From assembly GCF_003672135.1 (NCBI RefSeq), contig NC_039506.1:14198001-14262000 (forward strand): a stretch of 64,000 nucleotides of DNA, read 5' to 3'. Below the pieces are notes generated by a model. The model searched no databases. It worked only from the letters and a program-made list of their open reading frames with translations, and was not told the DNA's origin. The translations under genes were made by a program, and so were the position numbers. This document shows positions 52,255 through 62,092 of the stretch, one piece after another (positions within the stretch are counted from its first letter, which is position 1; each line of letters starts with the position of its first letter). Source of the stretch: Ooceraea biroi. Its lineage: Eukaryota; Arthropoda; Insecta; Hymenoptera; Formicidae.

Positions 52255-52290
52255 TATAAAAGGGCCTGCAGAAGGCCAGGGAACTCAGTT
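52255..52290 (+). promoter_or_regulatory. TATA box and arthropod initiator upstream of the NS3-like gene
   Basis: TATAAAAG at 52255-52262 is followed by TCAGTT at 52285-52290, a spacing of about 30 bp. This fits a TATA/Inr core promoter; TCAGT is the arthropod initiator consensus and CAGT is the typical densovirus start site. A GGCCT...AGGCC stem lies between them. The first in-frame ATG of the NS3-like gene is about 245 bp downstream. Confidence 0.6.
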
Positions 52291-52533
52291 ATAAGTGCAG
52301 CAATAAGTAATCAATTTCATTAAGCGTTTTCGTAGTCTTGGGTGTCGAGTCTGATCTCTACGTTTAAGAATAAATTCCGAGCATCTAGTGTTAGCGAGTC
52401 TGTGGCGACTGCTCTCACTCCAGAGCCACGACAAGGTAGATTTATTTGCGACACTGCGTTTCCGAACCCGATCATCACACTCATATAGTATCAATAAATA
52501 ACTTTACTTTAAAGGAACAGTTACTGAAAATTA

Positions 52534-53481
52534 ATGAAGCTTCTTCTCTATATTTCTTGTTTTCGTTCAAATTGTTCATTCTGATTTCCTGGAGGATTTG
52601 CAACTGGCGCTGCCGAAGAGTGTGGCCCTAATTTGCGACCATAATCCTACAAGAATCCGCGGATAAATATAATTCAATTAATTTCCATACCTACTAAAAA
52701 GGGGCGCAGATTCCAAGAAAAGAAGCTCCGTTATCATCTCCGACTTGCTTACTCAAATAATCAGGACCCGTTTCCTCTCATCCAAAAATTAACGAACCTA
52801 GAAGCCGACCGAGCGTTATCAAAGCAAATTCCGTACGTAACCCGCGAACTCACTTTGGACCATAATTATCCTGATTACCGCAACATCCGTAAGGGTGATC
52901 CTCGTCGAGTTGTTTATAAATTACGAGAGTTGTTCGGATTGAACCGTAAAGAAATCGAGATTCCGAGTTCATATCCAGTGTTACCACCCATCCAAGAATT
53001 TAATGTACAAACAAGTTCTAATCACAACGGAATAAAACCGTAAACCAAACGTGTGATGTGTCGCGGAATATCGAACCCGTCCCGGCGTACCGATTTAGTA
53101 CTAGAGTATCAACGGCGATCCGGCGTGGTGGCGTGCATGAGATATACGGCGTATCTCCGACCTATAGACCGTTCTCTATTTTGTACCATTTGCTTTGTTA
53201 ATAGAATTTTTCCTTCACAAAAACAAAACTATACTTTGCTATCAAAACACGATTTAATAGTGGGGTTGAGACGGCACGTTCCTACGTGCGTAATTTGCGA
53301 TAGAGACCTTGCTGGGTACGCGCCGTTTTACAATTGCGAAATCTGCTCCGACGAATATTTAGAGTTGCTCGATCAATTAAATTCAACCGGAGAGGATATT
53401 TTTGAGCTTTCAGACCCGACAGTAATTCGATCACGAGAAGAGTCGACGGGATTTCTTTCCCTCGCCTCCGAAAACAATTAG
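52534..53481 (+). pseudogene. densovirus NS3-like non-structural gene, broken by in-frame stops
   Basis: One reading frame starts at ATG 52534 and ends at TAG 53479-53481. It is interrupted by TGA 52582-52584, TAA 52642-52644 and TAA 53041-53043, with no frameshift between the parts. The coherent protein-like stretch runs from 52645. The C-terminal segment (from 53053) keeps three CxxC pairs, at its residues 44/47, 79/82 and 95/98, with His66 and His75. This suggests a zinc-binding domain, as in the conserved C-terminal part of densovirus NS3, a protein needed for viral DNA replication. Family assignment rests on this cysteine pattern, the gene's place next to a TATA/CAGT promoter inside terminal repeats, and recall of the family; no alignment was run. 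No NS1 helicase or capsid frame follows. It cannot make full-length protein without readthrough. Confidence 0.6.
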
Positions 53482-53557
53482 CTTCGCGATCCTCGGGAAG
53501 TATCCTCGTATTTAAACATCCCTGCAGTTATAATCACGGACACTCGGAACGTAACAA

Positions 53558-53748
53558 CGACATTGAAGTACTTGGCGTGCCCGAATCACATTAAAACGTC
53601 CTGTCCTACCTATAAGAGACACAAAATCATTTGCGAGTCATTATTGAAAATCATGAAGATACAAGATACAATACAAATCAAGATATTGTACAAATTTACA
53701 AGAATACATGACCACTGCGATCCAGGTACGCCAAGTATTTCAATGTCG
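53558..53748. repeat. 21-bp internal inverted repeat near the right end
   Basis: Arm 53558-53578 (CGACATTGAAGTACTTGGCGT) is the complement of 53728-53748 with one mismatch, around a 149-bp AT-rich loop. Its inner end, TACTTGGCGT, is the same word found at the outer tip of the right terminal repeat, and the right arm overlaps that repeat by 3 bp. This could be a secondary end or a nested small element. Confidence 0.85.
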
Positions 53749-53882
53749 TCATGCGATAAGAGAGTATGCATGGAAAACGTATGGGTAAAATACTCAAACT
53801 GCTTCTAGATACTTGGCTAGTTAATTATTGATTTCATATTTAGTTTTGAGTTTTGACAAGTTGGGAGTTTTTATGTACTTGG
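53746..53882 (-). repeat. right terminal inverted repeat of the NS3-bearing element
   Basis: Reverse complement of 51485-51621 with two differences in 137 bp. The outer 16-bp word TTTATGTACTTGGCGT (53870-53885) recurs in direct orientation at 54993-55008. Confidence 0.93.
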
Positions 53883-54030
53883 CGTATATATTTTTTCTTT
53901 TTTTAAAAAGGTTTTTTAGGGATTATCTTTTAACAAAAATGTAGTAGTATTATTGATGTATTTTTATCTTATACTATCTTACCGGTTTGCATTAATGCTG
54001 CAATACTGTATCCGATACATAATGTACTAA

Positions 54031-54270
54031 GGCCCAATTTCTTCACCTCTCGATAACTTTATCCAAAAGATATCTCGTAGAATCAGTTTTCTTCACCTTT
54101 ATAACCTGACAGAATATGGTAATTTATAATAACATTCTAGACACTTTGTGTCAAAAGTGAGTAGTATGAAGAATAGCTATCCGTTAAATACGTAATCAGA
54201 GGTTTCAATGAAGAAATAAATTTTTAGTTATCTGGAAGATAGCTATTGAGAGGTATGAAGAAACCGGGCA
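54031..54270. mobile_element. MITE, PIF/Harbinger type
   Basis: 240 bp with inverted ends: GGCCCAATTTCTTCAC-CTCTCGATA on the left, and the complement of the right end reading TGCCCGGTTTCTTCATACCTCTCAATA. Flanked by TAA at 54028-54030 and 54271-54273. Non-coding and AT-rich. The 3-bp TAA duplication and short diverged TIRs point to a Harbinger-mobilised MITE. The TIR differs from that of the 43.3-kb element, so it belongs to another family. Confidence 0.75.
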
Positions 54271-54500
54271 TAAGTGGAGAATGATAAAGAAAGAGAGATA
54301 TCAGTCTGTTAGTTATCTCTGAAAGAGTTTTTTATTTTCTATGGATATTGCGGATACAAGTGTTGTATACCGATACTTTTGTTTTGTTCGCTACCGCGTC
54401 GCTTGAATGAACTTATTGGATTGGATATTGTCGTGCAACGTCGTCGTCGTCGACGTAGTGCAACGTCTTTGCCGTCGCCGTCCGGCGACGCTGACGCAGC

Positions 54501-54600
54501 GCGTCTCTGTGCCGCCACCTTCGTGCTACGCTGGCGCCCAGCGTCTCTGCGCCGCCGCCTTCGTGCTGCGCTGGCGCCCAGCGTCTCTGCGCCGGCGCCT
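54501..54600. repeat. 40-bp GC-rich tandem repeat, 2.5 copies
   Basis: Units 54501-54540 and 54541-54580 differ at three positions. A partial third copy runs into the 17-bp array. Frames through it are shadows of the repeat. Confidence 0.9.
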
Positions 54601-54834
54601 CTGAAACGCCGGCGCCTCTGAAAAGCTGGCGCCTCTGCAAAGCTGGCGCCTCTGAAACGCAGGCGCCTCTGCTGCGCCGACGCCTCTGAAACGCCGGCGC
54701 CTCTGCTGCGCCGCGCGTCTAAAACGCTGGCGCAGCTACGCTGGCGCCTCTGAAACGCTGACGCAGCTACGCTGGCGCCTCTGAAACACTGGCGCAGCTA
54801 CGCCGGCGCCTCTGCTGCGCCGGCATCCACATTA
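54591..54834. repeat. 17-bp GC-rich minisatellite
   Basis: About a dozen units based on GGCGCCTCTGAAACGCY, with variants GCTGCGCC and GCAGCTACGCT replacing the right half. Variants alternate toward the end, giving a higher-order pattern of about 31-34 bp. The NarI-like GGCGCC core recurs. The period is not a multiple of three, so it is not a coding repeat. Confidence 0.92.
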
Positions 54835-55031
54835 TGTTATAAAAGTATCGTTAGATTTTTCAGTACGTCTTTAGTTCCTGAGATATTGTTATCAAAAGTT
54901 TATTTGACATGAATTTAACGTAAAATTCCGGATAAGCTACTTGGTAGCGCGCGACGTCTATGCAGTGGCTCTCATTACTCGGAACCTTGTTCTTTATGTA
55001 CTTGGCGTTGCGACGCTACCGCGTCGCTTGA

Positions 55032-58000
55032 TAAAATATTTTCGAAGAAAGACTAAAATTCATGCATACACTTAACACATCGGGAACAAGAAAGATAATT
55101 CGACTGAACGAATCGCGCGATCGAACATTCGTGCTTGAAGCTTGGACATCTCGCACAGAAAGCGGTGGTTGAGACCAACCGAGCCCGAAAAATGCCGTTC
55201 GCTAATTAGAAATGGTGAATAGAGATGGATAAGTCGGCTTTGCACGATGCAACTAACAGAACGGCACACACGATCCTCGTTGTGCAATATCGGGCGTAGA
55301 CACGTCAGCGATAGAGATGAGCCGACGGCGTTCGTTACAAATGTTGTGCACTCCGTACACACAGACCCGGTGATTTCCGATGCGTGGTTTATCGAAATTT
55401 CCGCGCGGACGGGATTGGCGGAACCGCGAGTCTTTAATTTCTCTCTCGGCCGCGTGCATAGCACGCGCTTTTCCCTTGCAACCACGACTGAGCCAATTTC
55501 TGCTCGCGCGGTTTTCACGGATTTTACCTCGAGACTTCGCAGAAAGCATGCAGCGTTTCGGTTCAGTTCGGCGATATCGGAAACGTCAGCAGATCGTAAA
55601 CGCTATCGATGTAAGTTGATTCTCAAACACGCATGTGGGCTACATGAATTTTCATGAGGCTCGAAGGGAAAGGACTCGCTCTTGCCACTACTTACTCATA
55701 ATGCTGTATTTACGGATAACGAGCTTGTGTCCATGTACAACATTCTCTGTATCAAAGCGAGACAGCATCACCGTCCGAAACGGTCACTGGCATTGGACAG
55801 TTATATACGCGGTGCTATCGGGCGTACTAATCCGTAACAAGGGAGCATTATGCGCGTCGCTGTTGATTACTTACACGACGCCGAAGTTACTGACACCGTA
55901 TCCAATAGCACGGGGTATATCGTGTCACAAAGGTCAACAACTCGGAGGATAGGGTCCTTTTGATCGCACAAAGGATTTAGCTTGCGGTTAGCGGTGATCC
56001 CGGTATACGATTCCAGGAGTTAGTAACAGCTGTTTCCATGCCAATGTAACCGGCTACAGTTCGCATTAGCAAATTTTGATTAAGGCGAGACGCGCGTCAC
56101 TCGCCTTCACGATCGATCTCGGATTAATCATCGTTATCCGCTCGCTTACTTCGTACGTTACGGTTCGTTCCGGTTGATCGTACGTGCTCACTCCGCCCCG
56201 CACGATCTGCGAAAGCATCGGGAAACGAACGGTAACTTTCGTGAATTTAACGAATAAAATGGTTCACAAAATTCGAACACCTTGGCGTGTATCTTTGAGA
56301 GATCTTCGATTAGTTCGGATGTATCACGATAAGACTGACAATTTTTTTACGAAGCAAAAAAGGTTTCATCGTAGCAAACTTTTTCATCGCTGCGTAGCTT
56401 AGTAGTCCCTTAAATTTTTACGAGGAAGATAAAAATGTGAGAAACTTATTTCGATATTGAAAATCCCTTTCAAGGTATTTTCTTTACGTATCCGCTCAAA
56501 TTGTTCTCTCGAGCATTTCTGAAAACACTATCACACTATAGTAACGCGCTTATGGCCAATTTCGAAATTAGACGAGCGGGCTTTCACAAATTCGGCCACG
56601 CTCTTTGCTGGTTGCGTCGCGAAATTTGCGTTTCAATATTGAAACGATGTATTCATTATGAATCGTCAATCTTCTTTTTACAGCCCATAGCATGTGGCGT
56701 GCTCGGTGCTTTACGGTCGGCCAATAAAACACGACTTTCGCGAAACGCGAGGTATATAATCGAGGAAGCCCGTACGGCACAGCACGGCACGGCGCGTCGC
56801 GTTTTAGATCGCGCGGCAGTAAAGAGAATACGCGAACGTCGGCGCGCATAATTGCGTCAGCCGCGCGGTAGCGACGAGGGTGGACCCCCTCGAGTACCTG
56901 TTTTGAATTCATGGGCGCTGTTCGAAGCGCGTACCCCCGTTACGCCGAGCCCGTAAAAGCTCACCCTCTCTCTCTCTCTCTTTCTCTCTCTCTGTCTCTG
57001 TCTCTCACCCTTTCGCATTACGCGTGTACTTGTCACGATGGGCGGAAAGAGAAAAGCCTCCCTTGCGTTCGGCGGATCCGCGCGAGTTACGGGGGGAGAT
57101 TTATGCGAATCGAGATACTCCGACGTGATTGCGAAGCCCTGAATCTCAGGGAGGATATATCACAGGTGCGAAGAAGAAGTACGTTAGAATTCGTCGGGAG
57201 AAAATGGCTGGGGAGAGGGTGAGTCCGTTCGCTCCTTCGAAGGTCGAAGACGAACTCCGCCGCCTTGATCCCTCCGTCAAGTTACGCTCCGCCGAGCGAT
57301 CCATAAGACGCGATGTGCGATTTTCTGACGGCCCGAGTTCGAGAGTAAAAACCCTTAAGTGCACCCTTCGGATGGGACGGGGCGGCCGCTTGATATGCGT
57401 GATTACAGGGATCCTTCCCGAAGCCGGATTCGCGAGAGGACTGGGTCGGTTTACGATACGTGCGAGGCGGGAAATCAGTTTTATAATGCCGGGATTGCGG
57501 TGATACGCGGAGGGAGGCGCGTGATACGCTAATTTACGGTCACGTTAATACTTAATGAACCAGTTACGAAGCGGAGTTCGCGACGCGACAAGCACTTCGG
57601 CAAGCGCTCTGCTCGAGCAGCTGCTCGCCCACGCAAAGTTAGAGGATCTCTCAGTCGCGTCGAGTCTTATGAAAAAATGTGAGAAAAAAAACGCGATTGG
57701 CATAAATTATAAACGAGACAAATCAAGTTGCCGGAGTCGTAAATTGCGAGCGACTGCAAGGTTAAAGGGTTCCCATGAATCACACTTAATATTCTATTCG
57801 TCGATCAGTCTCGAGAGAGCCATACTTTGTATTATTTAAACAGAAATTCCATTAGGCCTTGATTGCCGAGATTATTTAATGCTGAGCGAAAGTCGGCAAA
57901 CTGTCGGTCTCCCATCAAATTTTCCCTAAGAGCAGATCGACTCGAAAACCGTCAAAGTGTCTGCCGTTTCAAGGACGGAAACGGAGTTACCCCGGGTACA

Positions 58001-59731
58001 TATTTTACGAGCAAGTTTCTTCAGATCTCTCGCAGTCTCGAATCTTCCCTTGACGAAAATTTGATGAGGACTCATTACCGCTTGTCGCGGCCTTAATTTC
58101 CACCGTATCTCGGCTAAAAATTCTGCAAATTCTACGACTTCCTAAAATATGTACAATTTAAACATCAAGAAACCGGTATAACGTTGGATAATTATCAATT
58201 TGATCGTCACGTCGCTTGTCGCGTGACGTTGCGATAGTACGCGAAGTCCATATTCAGAATCGAACTTCCTCGGAGTCACTCGTCGTACATCGCGGAAGTT
58301 CACTTTAAGTGATACAAATCGCGTTTACGGTAGAGCGCGTGCTGCACGCGATTTGTCTCCACGAATACGAGTCGCGTTCGAACGTTCGTAAGAACGACCC
58401 GTCCCTCGCGCCTGCTGATTCCTGTCGAGAGTTGTTGAGTAAATAGTCCGAATGGGACTTGTCTCAGTAAATATGTCTCTCGATATGTCACGTGGAGCTT
58501 TCGCGCCATTCGGCATCATTTATAAGACGAGGGGAACAGTCATGGTGCGGCGCATGATGGGGTGGCGATAAATAATGCGCGGTCTGAGAGACAGCCTTGT
58601 TCTCCAGCCTAGGAGAATTTAAATCGGGCTGACGTACGTGTCCGACCGCGTCCACGTTTATCACCGTCACGTTATTTGCGGCGTCGAAATGACCTGCAAA
58701 TCGTCAATCGGAAGAAAAGTATTTCGCCCGCCGCAGACGTGCAGACGATAGACGCACAGACGCGTTGGAATAGACGCAACCACCCTCGCGTTCTCCAAGC
58801 GTCGATAAATCACTAGCCGCGAGGCAACGTCGAACGCTCCTGGTTTTTCCGCGTTACGGATCACGGGGTGAGAGATCTTACGAGACTATAATAACGGCGG
58901 GAGTATAAAGCGGCGATAAAAACGGAGACGTCACGACGGCGATGGACAAACGATCGTCGCCATTACTGTCGTCGGCCGCGCCGTCGTAAAAGCGCGCGCG
59001 CACATTCTTCCCCTCGTGCTGTATTAGAATGCATCTCCCCGACCAGAAGTCCATTTATGATCCACTTCCACCCGCGGGAGTCGTTTACTTTCAATTCGCG
59101 GAGATGTTCGATTAATTTTCGCATCGATGGCGCGCCACCCCGGCTCGCCGCCGTCACACGCCCTCGCCGAACGGAATTTATGACCTACGGATTTCTCGCG
59201 AGCCTCGCCCTGAATCAACCATGATCGCGAGGGAAAAATCGGTATACCTAGTACGTTGCACCGACCGAATTTAAAAAGCGTCTAGTCCGCCGAGTTATTT
59301 GTACGGGACTATCGCGGATTCCAGCGAATACCGGCTCGAGGCGCGCGATACCGTCATATTCTACCGCGAAATAACGGCGATTAAACTTTATGGGCTTAGA
59401 CCGGGTCGTCGCGGGTGTCTCTGTACTCTCCGAAACACCGATCGACCGAGAGAGCGACTGTTCTGGACCGGAGGCTGATTGTGGAATCCGGATCTATGCG
59501 CGGTGCGGTTCGATCGTTTTACACCACGAACCATTTCCCTGAAATATGATGCGGAGCGAACCGCCGCGCCGCGCTGGATCAGAATGGACTAAGGGCCGGG
59601 AGGATCCTATATGCAGTTTTATGCGACGATATTTCCTAGACCAGCGAAGCGCATGAACGCGCGGCATATGAGCGGGATTAAATTTGTATATTTACGTACG
59701 ACGCAAAAATCGAGTCCATTATCGTGATTAA
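55032..59731. other. non-coding block
   Basis: Overlapping frames of 148 codons (55072-55518, minus) and 136 codons (55247-55657, plus) cover the same DNA on opposite strands, and neither shows a domain. The CT tract is listed separately. CpG-rich DNA at 56.8-57.5 and 58.2-59.6 kb lacks recognisable exons. Confidence 0.45.
56965..57006. repeat. CT microsatellite
   Basis: CT units with TTT and GT interruptions, visible directly. Confidence 0.95.
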
Positions 59732-59898
59732 GGGCAGAAACACAGACTTTTGCATAACGCATAACGCATAACGCATAACGCATAAAGAAATAAACCAATC
59801 AGAATCCTCCATTTTCATCCCAGAGAGAGAAATAGAGGATTCTGATTGATTTATTTCTTTATGCATTATGCCTTATGCAAAAGTCTGTGTTTCTACCT
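59732..59898. mobile_element. MITE, foldback, PIF/Harbinger type
   Basis: 167 bp. Left end GGGCAGAAACACAGACTTTT and the complement of the right end, AGGTAGAAACACAGACTTTT, continue as long arms through AAGAAATAAAYCAATCAGAATCCTC (arms about 65-80 bp, 22-bp centre). Flanked by TAA at 59729-59731 and 59899-59901. Non-coding. A TTAA (piggyBac-like) reading is also possible but needs a one-base gap between the ends, so TAA/Harbinger is preferred. Confidence 0.8.
59751..59785. repeat. 7-bp tandem repeat inside the MITE arm
   Basis: About five copies of GCATAAC in the left arm. The right arm has only about three degenerate counterparts, so the array expanded or contracted after the two arms formed. 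Confidence 0.9.
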
Positions 59899-59901
59899 TA
59901 A

Positions 59902-62051
59902 ATGAGGAACGAGTGATACTAAAAATTAGAATGAAAAACAGCAACGCGAAACAGTCTTCTCACGTCAGCAACAAGCAACTTCAGTCTGAAATAATCGCTG
60001 TGCACTCGTGTGCAACAGTGTAGGCGAGTTACTTTTATCGAAGTTTATCGCACTTTTATTGAAGTATAGCAGATTTTTCCATCCGACAAGTTCCACGGAG
60101 TGCGTAATGCACTTGGAGTTCCATCGCTCCGCTGTCGCCAGTCGTCATCGTCTTGGGACGTTCCCCGTTGTGGATACGTGGACAAGGGTTGTCATGATGT
60201 GCGCGAGGGTACATCGCACACTATCTCGCACGTCATCTCGGGGATATAGCTGAACTGTCGACCGCGAATTTTACACAGGGCTATCATCGCGATCCGGTAA
60301 TCCACTTTCCAGCCGGGAAGGAGCTCTTTCCTCCTCAAGCAGCGCGGAGCTCGTCAAGTATTAATCGATGACCTATGAGCGTGATCTCGATTGCCGACGA
60401 CGACGGAAGGTCGATCCATAGACCGGACAGGCACCAGGAAGTGGTGGTGGTGAGGAGACAGCCGCGAGATGGAGGACACGTCCGCAAAATTAATGATACC
60501 GAGACGATTCCTATGATAATAAATTGATCCAGTCGCGCGCCGTTCACCGTGCAACGTCTTTATAATAATTTGTAACGAGATTAGGCAAAAAGGTCGTTCA
60601 ACATGCCGGCTGCAATTTTGCGAAATCTTTTTTATCAAGTCTTGAAGAACGATTATACAGTATTGAGTAACAGTTGATTTCTTTCTAGTCGACAAAAAAA
60701 ATAAATATAACTATTTGATTTAATTATATTATTATTTAATTATTATCCTATGTAAGGCATTTTGGATGGTATTATTTGACTGGAGTCCCGACTATCGTTC
60801 CAAATCGTACGTTAAGGGAATGGTAATGAGCAATTTTCATAAATCAATATTGGCGTAACGGGCAATTACATGTTCCATGAACTTGGTATCTGAGTATGCC
60901 AGACTGGTATCACGTTAGGGGTAGCGAACGAGAGGAAAGGAGCGAGAACACACAGGGAGGTCGGGGGTCCGAACTTATATTAAAACAATAAGAGGTGGAG
61001 GATGCGTCATCGGGTCTCGGTGCCGAAGATATTCCTATACGTGACCGTGTCGCGCGATTTAACGTGGTGACCTAGAACGATGCCGAGTAGTCGCGCAGAT
61101 GTTACGTAGCCGATATACGCTCGTGACATTCCGACGTGCGGAGGAACAGCGCGAGAGATCGATCTGCTCGATATAACGCGTCCCTCGGACGGGCGGGGGA
61201 GAGAGTGAGGAAAGAACGACACATACGCGCGGTTTCTTCTTTCTCTTCCTCTTGCATTTCTCCATCGACGTCCTTCGTATTTCCTGTGCTTCGCCCTTTT
61301 CTTCGAGAGAACCTCTTCTCTCTCGTGCGGCCTTCCGCGAAAAATTATGAGTACATGTAACTCGACTGCGACGTGTAACGCGTCGTTGGCCCGATACCGG
61401 AAAAGGCATTCCAGGCCATTGGTCACGACGGCGCTTAAACGACATTCTATCTTTCGTTGGTGTGTGTCGCCATGGTGCTTTATGCTCCACGGCGATTGAA
61501 CCCCCGAGGGGGCCCTTGTCTGCCTCTCTCGTTCTTTCTCTTCTCTGTCTGCACCTCCTTTTACCGCGCGCTATCTCGCGTTCAGCTCGGCGGGAGGCTG
61601 CGTCGCTCTCCTTTTCCTCTCCGCTGCCTTTCGTCCTGAACCACTACGCGAATAGTCGTCGTCCTCCTCCACCTTCTTCTCCTCCTTCTGTTCGTCCTTT
61701 TGCTCCTCCACCATTGCCACCACCACCCACCCGCCCAGTTCCGTCCTCGTCTCTTGCGCGCGACTTCAAAGCCCAGACCGGTCTCCCTCGCAATAAGATC
61801 GTCGTCGGTTTACAGTAGACACTGCGAGACAAAAGCCGCTTCCTTACCTATTCCGCGTTCCGCCTTTAAACCACTCCTCTTCGCGTTCTCGTCTCCTCGC
61901 CGCGACGCTCATCCGTCGTTTCTCCGTTCGTTCGTTCGTTCGGTGGTGCTTGATTGCGGCGCGTGAGAGGGATGTTGCGGAGGGTCGGAAAATAAGACCG
62001 ATTCAAAGGCTCCCGAGCCTTGTACGCACAGAACAATATGCTTGCAGATGC

Positions 62052-62092
<41 letters not shown>

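Larger units (their letters stand above)
52111..53524. repeat. 12-bp inner inverted repeat flanking promoter and gene
   Basis: CAGGGATGTTTA at 52111-52122 and its exact complement at 53513-53524 bracket the promoter and gene. They lie at unequal distances from the two ends (626 and 358 bp). This could be a remnant of a once longer inverted terminal repeat, or chance. Confidence 0.4.
51485..53882. mobile_element. 2.4-kb element with 137-bp inverted repeats carrying an NS3-like gene (endogenous densovirus relic or captured gene)
   Basis: Bounded by inverted repeats 51485-51621 and 53746-53882. In order inside are a short GCAGGC/GCCTGC hairpin (51681-51694), a TA tract, a TATA/initiator promoter (52255-52290), a broken NS3-like gene (52534-53481) and a 190-bp region with its own 21-bp inverted repeat (53558-53748). 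Densoviruses have terminal inverted repeats, a TATA/CAGT promoter just inside them, and NS3 as the first non-structural gene, so the order matches. NS1, NS2 and capsid genes are missing and the length is under half a full genome (usually 4-6 kb). NS3 homologues are also known from bidnaviruses and some granuloviruses. Alternatively, it is a non-viral transposon with a captured gene. No clear target duplication is visible. Confidence 0.65.
54389..55031. repeat. segment framed by an 18-bp direct repeat
   Basis: CGCTACCGCGTCGCTTGA occurs at 54389-54406 and again, exactly, at 55014-55031. The second copy extends into a GCGACGC-TACC-GCGTCGC hairpin. The 607-bp interval holds the GC-rich minisatellite and ends with the 16-bp word also found at the tip of the NS3-element repeat. 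It may be a target duplication of an inserted segment or a local duplication. Confidence 0.7.

Noticed and set aside
55072..55657. Opposed long frames of 148 and 136 codons
   Set aside because: They mirror each other in the same GC-rich DNA and neither has a recognisable domain.
59754..59785. Short regular repeats considered as a CRISPR-like array
   Set aside because: A 7-bp tandem array without spacers, inside a MITE arm of an animal genome.
60335..60547. Minus-strand frame with a hydrophobic stretch, considered as a Beat first exon
   Set aside because: No conserved first-Ig-domain motif follows and no splice pair was found.
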